Shown here one piece after another: positions 1-12,055 of a DNA stretch of 64,000 bases; position 1 is the stretch's first letter; each line of letters opens with the position of its first letter. This DNA is from an uncultured Altererythrobacter sp. (GTDB lineage Bacteria; Pseudomonadota; Alphaproteobacteria; Sphingomonadales; Sphingomonadaceae). The DNA is taken from positions 248,001-312,000 of the forward strand of contig CANLLZ010000001.1 in NCBI GenBank assembly GCA_947492235.1. The letters run 5' to 3'. The position numbers were made by a program, and so were the translations under genes. A model generated the notes under the pieces. That model worked only from the letters and a program-made list of their open reading frames with translations, had not been told where the DNA came from and did not search any database.

Positions 1-1
1 C

Positions 2-1375
<1,374 letters not shown>

Positions 1376-1378
1376 AGC

Positions 1379-2365
1379 ATGCCGCTCTGGCTCAAGCGCG
1401 CGGCAATTTGGGGGCCATTGTTTCTCGCGGCGGCGCTGGCGGTTGCCTATTATCTGATCCATCGGCCCGGAGCACCCGATGGGCCGGACTTGCTGACTGT
1501 TGCGCTGTCGGAGCAAGAGCCTTCGCTTTCGCAGGTCGGTGATCTCGACTTCATGGGCGGAATCGACATCCCCCGCAGCGGGATCGATCTTGGCGGGTTA
1601 TCTGGTCTGCGGTGGGACGAGTACGGTGGCCATCTGGTGGCGCTGGCAGACGATGCGCGGTGGGCGGTCCTCGATCCGGTCGAGCCGGACGGCCTGCTGC
1701 AATCGGTCGATATCACTGCGTCGGGCGAGCTGACAGGGCTTTCGGGTGAAACGCTCACCGGCAAGGAAGCGGGCGATTCCGAGGGCCTGACCCGCAGCCG
1801 TGAAGGCGGCTGGCTAGTCAGCTTCGAGCGCAGCCACCGTGTGTGGCGCTATCCGGCGCTGGACCAGCGGCCCGTCCCCACCCGGATCGACCCCGCCGCG
1901 CTCTTCGGAGAGCTGGGCGATAATCAGGGGCTGGAAACGCTGGCCGGTGACGAGGATGATCTCCTCGCATGTGCGGAGCGACAGCCGCTCGGCGCAAATG
2001 GTAATTGCCGCCGGCTGATGAAGGAAACCAAGACCCAGTCCCTCAGTCTGCTGCCGCCAAATTCGCTCATGGAATTGGGCGCAGTGCCCACCGATGGCGA
2101 CCGGGCCAGCGACGGGACCTTCTACGTCCTGTTCCGCAGCTACTCCCCGACCGACGGCAACACTGCCGCCATCACCGCGCTGGCCCCCGATGGCACCCGC
2201 CGCGACCTCGCCGTGCTGCGCGCGCCGCTCACCGTCGACAATTTCGAAGGGCTGGCCGTGCGCGAGGATGCGGGCCGCACCTTCCTCTACATCGTCAGCG
2301 ACGACAATTTCTCCGGCAGCCAGCGCACCCTGCTGATGAAATTCGAGGTGCCCGGCGGACCATAG
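1379..2365 (+). CDS. esterase-like activity of phytase family protein
   Basis: The protein has 328 residues with one N-terminal hydrophobic segment (about residues 9-27) that would anchor or export it. The rest resembles the phytase-like esterase domain (Pfam Phytase-like): SGLSGLRW-type opening (here GGLSGLRWDEYGGHLVALAD), a DSEGL motif, and a late DNFEGLAVRED segment, consistent with a beta-propeller fold. The start ATG is 3 nt after the gatB stop, suggesting translational coupling. The substrate is not known; family members are described as periplasmic or extracellular phosphoesterase-like proteins. The family call rests on these motifs, not on a search. Confidence 0.8.
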   Translation: MPLWLKRAAIWGPLFLAAALAVAYYLIHRPGAPDGPDLLTVALSEQEPSLSQVGDLDFMGGIDIPRSGIDLGGLSGLRWDEYGGHLVALADDARWAVLDPVEPDGLLQSVDITASGELTGLSGETLTGKEAGDSEGLTRSREGGWLVSFERSHRVWRYPALDQRPVPTRIDPAALFGELGDNQGLETLAGDEDDLLACAERQPLGANGNCRRLMKETKTQSLSLLPPNSLMELGAVPTDGDRASDGTFYVLFRSYSPTDGNTAAITALAPDGTRRDLAVLRAPLTVDNFEGLAVREDAGRTFLYIVSDDNFSGSQRTLLMKFEVPGGP

Positions 2366-2551
2366 TCGCCTGCTCGGCCGCACCGCCCGAACATCCCGTT
2401 CCGGGACATGGTAAATTTTCGTTCAGCTTCACGATAGCGCATCTCTGCTAAAGCCATCGGCAGGCATCCAAGGGGGAATGCCTTGCAGTTCAATCCTGTC
2501 CGCATGAACGGTTAGGGTCGCAGATTGCATGATGAAAAACTGGGGGAAAGC

Positions 2552-3304
2552 ATGACAGGATTTGGAAAATTCCTCGTCGGCACCGCCGCGACGTCGCTCC
2601 TTGCGTGGGGCGCACATTCGCAGGCCGGGGCCGACTATATTGACGGCATAGAAGGGAACGCCAAGGCGGCGTTCGACACGCTGGAATTGGGCGAGGGTGC
2701 AGGCGTTGCCATGGCCCGCGATCCGCTGGCGCGTATTGCCGTGGTCAGCGGCGAGCATGACGAGATTGCCAAGAAGGCCATCCGCGAGAAGCTGCTGGCT
2801 GTGCCGGGGGTATCGGCGGTGCGCTTTGCCTCCGGTGACGCTGAAACCGCCGATGATGGCGCGGCCGATGCCAATGCCGGTCCGGTGGCCAGGGAAGAAG
2901 AAGTCGCCTCCTGCCAGACCGATGTCGACGCGGTGATGGATGGCCAGACGATCAACTTCCAGAGCGGCAGTGCCTATCTCGCGCCCGCTTCGCTGCGGAT
3001 TATCGACAGCCTGGCCGAAACGCTGGGCCGGTGCGCCGGAATGACTGTGGCTGTGGCCGGGCATACCGACGCCACTGGCAGTGCAGAGATCAACCAGACC
3101 CTGAGCACCGCGCGTGCGGAAAGTGTCGCCGCTGCTCTCGCCGAGCGCGGGATCGACGCAGGCCGGATCACCTCGGCCGGGTTCGGATCGAGCCAGCCCA
3201 AGGTGGATGGCACCGGAGCGGAGGCCAACGCCGCCAACCGCCGGATCGAGTTCACATTAACCGCGGGCGCTGGCGACAGCACAGCCGCGCCAGAAGGGGA
3301 GTAA
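2552..3304 (+). CDS. OmpA family protein with BON-like segment
   Basis: This 250-residue envelope protein starts with a signal-like segment (residues 1-27), has a BON-like stretch (about 55-95, with VVSGEHDEIAKKAIREKL and PGVSAVRF) and a C-terminal OmpA domain (about 130-240). The OmpA part shows the peptidoglycan-binding pattern GHTDATGSAEINQTLSTARA followed by ITSAGFGSSQP and NRRIEF. Cysteines at 121 and 161 could form a disulfide. The ATG at 2552 is chosen because GGGGGAAAG lies directly upstream; an in-frame TTG at 2525 has no such site. It probably tethers the outer membrane to peptidoglycan, and it is followed closely by two small membrane proteins. Confidence 0.88.
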   Translation: MTGFGKFLVGTAATSLLAWGAHSQAGADYIDGIEGNAKAAFDTLELGEGAGVAMARDPLARIAVVSGEHDEIAKKAIREKLLAVPGVSAVRFASGDAETADDGAADANAGPVAREEEVASCQTDVDAVMDGQTINFQSGSAYLAPASLRIIDSLAETLGRCAGMTVAVAGHTDATGSAEINQTLSTARAESVAAALAERGIDAGRITSAGFGSSQPKVDGTGAEANAANRRIEFTLTAGAGDSTAAPEGE

Positions 3305-3309
3305 GCGCC

Positions 3310-3399
3310 ATGCCATTACTTTTGGAAAGCTGGATTTTGCTCGTCATCATATTCCTGATCGGGCTGGGCATTGGCTGGCTGATCTGGGGCCGGAACTGA
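3310..3399 (+). CDS. 29-residue single-pass membrane peptide
   Basis: A short ATG-to-TGA frame encodes 29 residues that are almost entirely one hydrophobic helix (LLVIIFLIGLGIGWLIWG) ending in a charged RN. It sits 5 nt after the OmpA-family stop and 16 nt before the next gene, so it lies inside an apparent operon. Its end, WLIWGRN, closely resembles the WWIWGRLSR at the end of the membrane helix of the downstream protein, which argues for a real gene and possible common origin. Function is unknown; a small membrane partner of its neighbour is a guess. Confidence 0.6.
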   Translation: MPLLLESWILLVIIFLIGLGIGWLIWGRN

Positions 3400-3415
3400 G
3401 AAAGGGGGAAGAGAC

Positions 3416-4003
3416 ATGTTTCATTTGATTGCAGAGAACCCCATCCGGTTCATCCTTGCGCTGATTTTCGGCATCGCCACCGCGTGGTGGATCTGGGGCC
3501 GTCTGAGCCGCACCGAAGCCGCCGCCAGCGACGAGACGTCCTATCGGCGCTACGAGGATCCCGATTATGATCCCAACGCGACGGCGCCAGAGCCCGAGCC
3601 TGCGCCCGAGCCGGAACCAACTCCGGAACCCAAGCCTGAACCAGCACCAGAGCCAGTTGCACCCGTTGCCGCTGCTGCAGTCGCTGCCGGGGCTGCTGCG
3701 AACGATGCGGAGCCTACCGAGGCCAAGCCCGATATTGCCGCCGCCGTGGGCGAGCCTGACGATCTGAAAAAGATCAACGGTATCGGCCCCAAACTGGCGA
3801 CTCTTTGCAATTCGCTGGGCGTCAGCCGGTTCGACCAGATTGCCGCGTGGGACGCTGGCGATGTGGCCAAGGTTAACGCCCATCTGGGCACCTTCAATGG
3901 CCGGATCGACCGCGACAACTGGGTCGAACAGGCAAAGCTACTGGCCGAGGGCGACATGGCCACCTGGGAACGCCGCTTCGGCTACAAGGGCAAGCCCGGC
4001 TAA
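3416..4003 (+). CDS. membrane-anchored protein with Pro/Glu repeats and a helix-hairpin-helix domain
   Basis: The 195-residue protein has three parts. An N-terminal membrane helix (residues 9-27, ending WWIWGR) is followed by an extended linker rich in Glu-Pro repeats (57-82) and Ala (84-95). A C-terminal domain (116-178) contains LKKINGIGPKLATLCNSLGV, a helix-hairpin-helix-like motif seen in small proteins annotated as HhH or NADH-ubiquinone-oxidoreductase-associated. AAGAGACATG supplies the start. The Pro/Glu linker suggests the C-terminal domain is held away from the membrane. What the HhH domain binds is unknown; I would not assume DNA. A bidirectional terminator follows. Confidence 0.75.
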   Translation: MFHLIAENPIRFILALIFGIATAWWIWGRLSRTEAAASDETSYRRYEDPDYDPNATAPEPEPAPEPEPTPEPKPEPAPEPVAPVAAAAVAAGAAANDAEPTEAKPDIAAAVGEPDDLKKINGIGPKLATLCNSLGVSRFDQIAAWDAGDVAKVNAHLGTFNGRIDRDNWVEQAKLLAEGDMATWERRFGYKGKPG

Positions 4004-4030
4004 GGGCCAACCCCGAACCCGCACAAAAGA

Positions 4031-4066
4031 AAAGCCCCGCATCCCGATACCGGGGGGCGGGGCTTT
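4031..4066. terminator. bidirectional terminator between convergent genes
   Basis: AAAGCCCCGC (4031-4040) pairs perfectly with GCGGGGCTTT (4057-4066). The A-tract before and T-tract after the stem make it usable from both strands, between the plus-strand HhH protein and the minus-strand propeller protein. Confidence 0.85.
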
Positions 4067-4080
4067 CTCGCTAGCGCGTT

Positions 4081-5055
4081 TCAGTCTGACGAGCGTGCGA
4101 TTGCCGCTTCGAGCACCGGCACCTGCGAAACCGGAATTTGCCAGACCTGAAACAGGCCGCTTTCCCCTCCGGGAGAGCGGGGCCTCGCAGATGTGAAGAC
4201 GAGCATTCGTCCGTCGGGCGTGATGCGCCCCGCGAAATCGGCAAAGCGTGAATTGACGCTCTTCCCCAGATTGACAGGATCTGACCACCCTTCGCTGGTC
4301 TTGACCGAAACAGAAAGATCGCCGCCGCCGATCTCGTTTCTGCGTTCGAAGCTAGCAATTATCAGGCGTCCATTGGGAGCAATCCAGGATCCGTCGTCTT
4401 CCCCCGTAGAGTTTATCGGGGCAGACAAAGGGCGCGGGGCGCGAAAGCCCCCATTGCTATCACCCTTTGCAACATAAATGTCCCTTAGACCTACGCCGTC
4501 GAGGCGCTCGGTCCAGAAATAGAGGTCACCATCCTCGGTCAGGACTGGCGCGGTTTCATTGTTGACGAACCGCAAGGTGCGAACTCTGCCGCCTCGGATC
4601 CGATTAATGTCGGGATCGTCCAATGCGACGGGCGTGGCATTCGGTTTGGTCAGGTCGAGTGAGAAGAGGTCGAAATCGTTGTCGACATTGCGATCCTTGT
4701 GGCGTGGTCGCTGCGGCGACCATGAGAACAACAGCCGCTGGCCATCGGGTGTCACGCTCGGCCATTCAGCCCGTGCGCGTTGGGGCAGCGCGACGGGTTT
4801 TGCTTCTTGCCACTGCCCATCGACCCGGCGCGCGGAATAGAGCAATTGCGGACAATTCCAGATGCGCTTGCAGTTGGCCCGTGTAAAATAGAGCGTCTGG
4901 CCGTCAGGGCTGAAACCGGGCGAAAAAGTGATCCTGCCGCTTTGGCCCAGCGCAGCCGGTTCGAACAGACTTGGGCCGATCGGCTGCGCGGCAGGTGGTT
5001 CGGCGGCAGCTGGCGTGAACAGGGCGGCAAGCATTTGCATCATCTGACAGAGCAT
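4081..5055 (-). CDS. TolB-like / PD40 beta-propeller protein
   Basis: This 324-residue protein has an N-terminal signal-like segment (MLCQMMQMLAALFTPAAA) followed by repeated PD40/WD40-like propeller blades: FSPGFSPDGQTLYFTRA, PSVTPDGQRLLFSW, and later ITPDGRMLVFTSARP. Such repeats occur in TolB and in periplasmic proteins that monitor or bind other proteins. The start at 5055 is preferred because GGAGAAG lies 6-12 nt upstream and it yields a signal peptide; a longer frame upstream does not. It is divergent from an Lrp-type regulator about 100 bp away, which may control it. Exact function is unknown. Confidence 0.78.
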   Translation of the reverse strand: MLCQMMQMLAALFTPAAAEPPAAQPIGPSLFEPAALGQSGRITFSPGFSPDGQTLYFTRANCKRIWNCPQLLYSARRVDGQWQEAKPVALPQRARAEWPSVTPDGQRLLFSWSPQRPRHKDRNVDNDFDLFSLDLTKPNATPVALDDPDINRIRGGRVRTLRFVNNETAPVLTEDGDLYFWTERLDGVGLRDIYVAKGDSNGGFRAPRPLSAPINSTGEDDGSWIAPNGRLIIASFERRNEIGGGDLSVSVKTSEGWSDPVNLGKSVNSRFADFAGRITPDGRMLVFTSARPRSPGGESGLFQVWQIPVSQVPVLEAAIARSSD

Positions 5056-5155
5056 TGAGTCTTCTCCTATTGCTACGAGGGTAGAGATCCTTCGCGATGC
5101 ATAGTGAGCGAAATTGTTTGGGAGCCGATCATATTTGTGCAAGTTTACGCTTGAT

Positions 5156-5626
5156 ATGAGCGATATAGATCACCGTATGTTGGATCAGGCTGATCGTCGA
5201 ATCTTGCGCGAGATTCAGAAGGACATTCGCCGCAGCCCTGAAGACATGGCTGGGGCTGTTGGCATGTCCGTTGCCACCTACCGCCGCAGACTCAACCGGC
5301 TGCGCAAGAGCGGCGTGATCCAGCGCGAGGCTGCAATTCTGGATCCCTCCGGTCTCGGCATCGAGATAATTGTATTGGTGACCATGATGGAGGAGCATGC
5401 GAGCGGCTATGATCGATTGAAGAAGCGGGTCCGCGCCGAGCCATTGGTTACCCAGTGTTACAGCGTAACCGGCGAAGCCGATCTTGTCCTGCACGTGGTC
5501 ATGCCGGATATGGCGAGCTTCGAGAGCTGGATTACTGATTTCATTCTTGCCGACCCGGCTGTCCGGCGTTGCCAATCGAATGTTGTTTATTCGCGGATCA
5601 AATACGAGACTGCTGTTCCGGTTTGA
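5156..5626 (+). CDS. Lrp/AsnC family transcriptional regulator
   Basis: The 156-residue protein has an N-terminal winged helix-turn-helix (LDQADRRILREIQKDIRRSP then MSVATYRRRLNRLRKSGVI) and a C-terminal RAM/AsnC ligand-binding domain (about residues 70-150, with VTQCYSVTGEADLVLHVVMP). Members bind DNA as octamers and sense amino acids. The start at 5156 (ATG AGC GAT) fits the family length; a TTG at 5114 and an ATG at 5177 are alternatives, and no strong ribosome site decides. Its position divergent from the propeller gene suggests local control, which is inference. Confidence 0.88.
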   Translation: MSDIDHRMLDQADRRILREIQKDIRRSPEDMAGAVGMSVATYRRRLNRLRKSGVIQREAAILDPSGLGIEIIVLVTMMEEHASGYDRLKKRVRAEPLVTQCYSVTGEADLVLHVVMPDMASFESWITDFILADPAVRRCQSNVVYSRIKYETAVPV

Positions 5627-5659
5627 TTGGTTCTGCCGGTCGCGGGCAACGCTGCACAC

Positions 5660-5696
5660 AAAAAGGGCCGCCGGATCACTCCGACGGCCCTTTTTC
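5660..5696. terminator. bidirectional terminator
   Basis: AAAAGGGCCG and CGGCCCTTTTT flank a short GC-rich loop, with A and T tracts on either side. It lies between the Lrp-type gene and the convergent small protein and can serve both. Confidence 0.85.
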
Positions 5697-5716
5697 GTAA
5701 TAGTGTCTTAGAGCGA

Positions 5717-6019
5717 TTAGCCCTGACGTTCGCCGGTCAGCGGCATTGCGCCGAATGCGCCTGCGTTGACGTTACCGGTCAGCTGGTCGCCTTCAACGGT
5801 GGCTTCGCATTCCAGCTTCATCGGCATGGGAACGGTCATGTTCATGTCCCAGGTCAGCTTGTCGCCATCGACCTTGCCGTTTTCGACATCCATGGAACCC
5901 ATGCCGCCCTGCATGGAACCGGTGAAGGTGCCGTCGTCGCCGGGGACGACGGTGAACGTGCCCTTCTGGTCGCCCATGGGGCTTTTCACGACGGTTTCGT
6001 AGGTACCTGCTACGGACAT
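5717..6019 (-). CDS. small conserved-looking protein of unknown function
   Basis: A 100-residue protein without a signal peptide, rich in Gly, Thr, Met and Asp, with alternating pattern suggesting beta strands (GTYETVVKSPMGDQKGTFTV, then DGTFTGSM, GDKLTWDMNM, GDQLTGNVN). AGGAGAAT lies just before the ATG, an excellent ribosome site, and a terminator follows, so it is very likely expressed. I do not recognise the family with confidence. The regular GD..TG turns look like a small barrel or lipocalin-like fold, which is only an impression. Confidence 0.72.
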   Translation of the reverse strand: MSVAGTYETVVKSPMGDQKGTFTVVPGDDGTFTGSMQGGMGSMDVENGKVDGDKLTWDMNMTVPMPMKLECEATVEGDQLTGNVNAGAFGAMPLTGERQG

Positions 6020-6129
6020 AATATTCTCCTTAGGTTGAATTCTGCGTGCGGCTTTCGCCGGTGCTTACATTGATGTCAACAATTGGCGGGGAAGGCTGTT
6101 CCAAGAATGCGCCTAACGCGCATTTGTGC

Positions 6130-8373
6130 CTAATCCCCACTCGTGACAGTCTTGCGGCTGGCGGCGTTGGCCAGCACGTCGTCCCGCCAGAAATGGACCG
6201 GCTTCAGCTCGTGCCTGATGAAAAACGCGGCCTGATCGGTGTGGTGCGGGCTGTCTGGCCGCGTGGTCGCCGCACCGAAGGGCTGGATAGAGCGGCTGAA
6301 GACGCGCTCGCCTTCGGTCCATTCGACCCATTGGATGAAGCTGTCACCATGGCGCACCGAGAGGCGGCCATCATCGTCCACATCCCACAAGGTGCTGGCG
6401 CGCAGCGTGTCCGAGCCGCCATCCAGCGGCAGGTCCACGCGGTTCTCCCCGGACCCTTGCCTCAGCCGCAGCACCTCGCCCATCGGTGGGTCCAGCCGGC
6501 CGAAATGTTCCATCAAATGCTCGGCAGAACGCTCAAGCTCTACTGCCGCATCGGGCCATTCGCCGTTCTGGTAATCGGACGACATGAAGGGGCGGATCAT
6601 CAGGAGGGCCAGGGCATCCGCCTCGCCCACTCCGTCCGCCGTCATATCCCACTCGCCCAGCATCCGGCGCGCCTTCTTGGCATCGGGGCTGCGCGGTTTG
6701 GCCTTGGCGACCTCCTCCAGCATCCGCTCCACATAGCCGCTGCGTTCATAGCCGGTGTCGTATTTGATCCGCTCCAGATTGGCGCGGTCGAGCAGGTTGG
6801 CCTCGCTCATCAGTCTGTAACCGCGCGTGCCGCGATTGGTGTTCTTGGTCTCGATGCCCATTTCCGGCGCGAAGGCATCGGCGGACAAATCGCTGCCCGG
6901 TCCTGCATCGAGAAACGGATTGTTGTTCGCCTCGAACACCCAGCCGCTCGCAGGATTGGTATAGCGGGGCAGGCGTTCGTACTCGACCGTGCCCGACCAG
7001 ATCAGGCGGCTGTCATCGCCCGGCAGGATGGTGCGCCAATTGACGGGCTGTCCGTCTACCTCGGCCACGCGATCAGGGATCGCGGCGTTGTAGATATTGG
7101 CGATATTCCCTTCCTTGTCGGCATAGATGAAATTGGTGGAGGGGATATCCATCCGCGCCAGAATGCCTTCCCACTCCTCGAACGTAGTCGCCTTGTTGAG
7201 GCGGTAATACGCATCGAGGGTGCCCAGATTGCCGATGCCGCCATAGCGCACCGCGAAGAAGCCATCGTCGTTGCGGATCACCGGGCCGTGGATGCTGCGA
7301 TGCACGTCTTGGGGATAGGGCACGACAAGCGGACCGAATTTCACGGCCAGAGTGACAGAGGTGGTCTCCAGATTGCGCCATTCGCCATCGAGTTTGTAGC
7401 GCTTGCCGGTGTCGTCCATTTCCAGCTTGTAGACGTCGATCATGTCGGGCGTGTTGACCGTGTTGGTCCAGCCCAGATGCCGATTATGACCGAGAAATGG
7501 AAACGGGCTGCCGGGGAAATTTGCGCCCGCATAGTGCCAGCCTTCCTCGCTCTCCACCACCAGTTCGTACCACGCGACCCCGCCGCGCCATGGCTGGTGC
7601 GAATTGGAAATAAGAGTGGTGGGTCCGCCTGTTTTGGCTGGAGCGACGGCGAAGGCGTTGGAGCCGGAATGCGCGCCGTCCTCGCCCATATGCAGGGGTA
7701 GGGGAGCGCGGGCGACGGGTGGAGCTTCCTCGCCCTCCATGATCGGCGGGGCATCGCCAGATTGTTCGTCTTCTATGCCGGGAATGGGCGGGCCTTGCTC
7801 TCGATTGAGCGGCTTTCCCTCCACCAAGGGGCCGATGACATTGGCGAGACCGAAGAAGAACGGCTGGCGCAGCGCGAAACCGGCGGCAATGTCCTCGCCA
7901 TTCACAGGGAACAGATTGTCGAGCTTGATTTCATCGGGATGCGCAGCGGCGTAATCGTTCAGGCCCGTGGCATAGGCTTCGAACAAAGCGCGCGTCTCGG
8001 CGGGCAGCTTGGGAAACTCCTCCTGCGCCGTCTCGCGGCTGCCGAGCAGGTGATACATGAAATCGACCTGCGCGCCTTCCGGCCCCGCGATTGCGCCATA
8101 GCGGCCACGCGCCATGGCGGCGACATCCTGCAGGGTGAAGAAATCATCCTCTGCATGGGCGATGGCGACCCCGTAGGCGACATCGGCATCGGTCTGCCCG
8201 TAAATATGCGGCACGCCGAAATCATCACGGATAATCTCTGCCGTATAGACCCGGTCGCCTGACGGAGCCTGTCCGGCGCGGGCGGCGAACGGCTCCCACA
8301 CCATCGCGGTGACCAGCAGCATCAGGACCAGCGCCAGAACCACCCAGCCTATGCGCGCGGCGATCAATTTCAT
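6130..8373 (-). CDS. penicillin acylase family protein (possible acyl-homoserine lactone acylase)
   Basis: This 747-residue Ntn-hydrolase precursor has an N-terminal membrane or signal segment (about 8-28), an alpha chain with IIRDDFGVPHIYGQTDADVA (47-66), and an autoprocessing site HSGSNAFAV where Ser238 would become the N-terminal nucleophile of the beta chain. A proline/acidic linker (about 190-230) lies before the cleavage point. The downstream NTVNTPDMIDVYKL and LGHNRHLGWT segments also fit the family. Relatives cleave beta-lactam side chains, acyl-homoserine lactones or lipopeptides in the periplasm. The exact substrate cannot be read from sequence, and no luxI/luxR gene is nearby. Confidence 0.9.
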   Translation of the reverse strand: MKLIAARIGWVVLALVLMLLVTAMVWEPFAARAGQAPSGDRVYTAEIIRDDFGVPHIYGQTDADVAYGVAIAHAEDDFFTLQDVAAMARGRYGAIAGPEGAQVDFMYHLLGSRETAQEEFPKLPAETRALFEAYATGLNDYAAAHPDEIKLDNLFPVNGEDIAAGFALRQPFFFGLANVIGPLVEGKPLNREQGPPIPGIEDEQSGDAPPIMEGEEAPPVARAPLPLHMGEDGAHSGSNAFAVAPAKTGGPTTLISNSHQPWRGGVAWYELVVESEEGWHYAGANFPGSPFPFLGHNRHLGWTNTVNTPDMIDVYKLEMDDTGKRYKLDGEWRNLETTSVTLAVKFGPLVVPYPQDVHRSIHGPVIRNDDGFFAVRYGGIGNLGTLDAYYRLNKATTFEEWEGILARMDIPSTNFIYADKEGNIANIYNAAIPDRVAEVDGQPVNWRTILPGDDSRLIWSGTVEYERLPRYTNPASGWVFEANNNPFLDAGPGSDLSADAFAPEMGIETKNTNRGTRGYRLMSEANLLDRANLERIKYDTGYERSGYVERMLEEVAKAKPRSPDAKKARRMLGEWDMTADGVGEADALALLMIRPFMSSDYQNGEWPDAAVELERSAEHLMEHFGRLDPPMGEVLRLRQGSGENRVDLPLDGGSDTLRASTLWDVDDDGRLSVRHGDSFIQWVEWTEGERVFSRSIQPFGAATTRPDSPHHTDQAAFFIRHELKPVHFWRDDVLANAASRKTVTSGD

Positions 8374-8504
8374 TGTGCAACTCTCCCTGCCGCGTGCCTA
8401 GCGCGGCGGCACGGCTGCGCAAAGTATTTTGCGGGCAGGGTATCGCAGAGGCGCGCAGAGGTCCTATATGCGACTAACACACCCTGTGATTTGCAGGGTC
8501 AGGA

Positions 8505-8535
8505 CTTGTGTTGCCAAAATGCAACACTATATGCG
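8505..8535 (+). promoter_or_regulatory. candidate RpoH (sigma-32) promoter of clpB
   Basis: CTTG (8505-8508) is followed, after 18 nt, by CTATATGCG (8527-8535). This matches the alphaproteobacterial heat-shock consensus CTTG-N17/18-CYTATNTNNG except at one position. It lies about 35 nt upstream of the clpB ATG, as expected for a chaperone gene. A CCCTG/CAGGG hairpin (8483-8497) lies just upstream of it. Confidence 0.7.
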
Positions 8536-8566
8536 TCGGGTCATCGTTTGAAGGGCTGAAATCCGT

Positions 8567-11152
<2,586 letters not shown>

Positions 11153-11186
11153 CGCCGCCGCTCATATCCAAAGGAACCTTCTTGGC

Positions 11187-12044
11187 ATGAGCACGCGCGA
11201 ACACTGGACCAGCTATTGGGAAGCGACGGACACGAAGGCCGCGTGCCTGCCCAGTCCCGAAAGCCCGGCGGCGCTGGTGATGGATGCCCGCTGGGCCGAC
11301 TTGGCGGCAGGCTTGCCCGGAGGCGCGAAAGTCGTCGATCTGGCCTGCGGTATGGGCGCTGCCGGCAAGGCGATGCTGTCTGCCGCTCCGCATCTGGATA
11401 TGACCGGCGTCGATTATGCCGAGATCGCCAATTCGGAAGACGTCGGTTTCCCCGTGCAGGGCAAAGTCGATCTGGAGGACCTGCCGCTGGAAGATGCTTC
11501 GGTCGATTGCGCCGTCAGCCAGTACGGGTTCGAATATGCGGGCGAGGCTGCGACCGGGGAACTGGTCCGCATCCTGAAACCGGGCGCGCCATGCCGCCTG
11601 CTGGTCCATCACCGGGGCAGTGCGGTTGTCCGCGTCAACTTTGTGCGGGCTTCCATTCTCGCCAGTCTGATCGCCCGCCGGGTGGATGGGCTGGTCGAAG
11701 AGCACAATCCTGCGGGCCTGCAAACCGTGTTCGACCACATGATCGAGACCTATGGCGAGCATCCGCTGGTGCTGGAGATCGCCACCGTGTGCCGCGACAG
11801 CCTGCGCCTGCCGGATGACAAGCGGGCCGAGGTTTCGCAGCGTCTGGGTGCCGGTATGCGGCGGGAGCGGGCGCTGCTGGATGCGCTGGCCGATGCGGCG
11901 ATGGATGAAGGCGATATCGATGCTCTGAAAGCGGCGACCTCGGGCGAGATGACCTGGGAAGAGCCGCGCGTGCTCCATGCGTCCGAGGAAGAGAACGCGC
12001 CGATCCTGTGCTGGGAGCTGGACGGCCAGCGCACGGCGTCCTGA
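11187..12044 (+). CDS. class I SAM-dependent methyltransferase
   Basis: The 285-residue protein has methyltransferase motif I VVDLACGMGAAGKAML (about residues 43-58), an acidic end of strand 2 (TGVDYAE) and a DCAVSQYGFEYA segment where the family has motif III/IV, so it should bind S-adenosylmethionine. The C-terminal third is helical and charged and shows no recognised domain. AAGGAAC precedes the ATG at 11187; an upstream in-frame extension overlaps clpB and is unlikely. It is followed after 11 nt by the TPR/oxygenase gene, so the two probably form one unit. The methyl acceptor is unknown. Confidence 0.82.
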   Translation: MSTREHWTSYWEATDTKAACLPSPESPAALVMDARWADLAAGLPGGAKVVDLACGMGAAGKAMLSAAPHLDMTGVDYAEIANSEDVGFPVQGKVDLEDLPLEDASVDCAVSQYGFEYAGEAATGELVRILKPGAPCRLLVHHRGSAVVRVNFVRASILASLIARRVDGLVEEHNPAGLQTVFDHMIETYGEHPLVLEIATVCRDSLRLPDDKRAEVSQRLGAGMRRERALLDALADAAMDEGDIDALKAATSGEMTWEEPRVLHASEEENAPILCWELDGQRTAS

Positions 12045-12055
12045 GAGGAGCGACA

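Noticed and set aside
6046-7701. 551-codon plus-strand frame opposite the acylase gene
   Set aside because: Shadow of a GC-rich gene; no start signal and no homology-like features.
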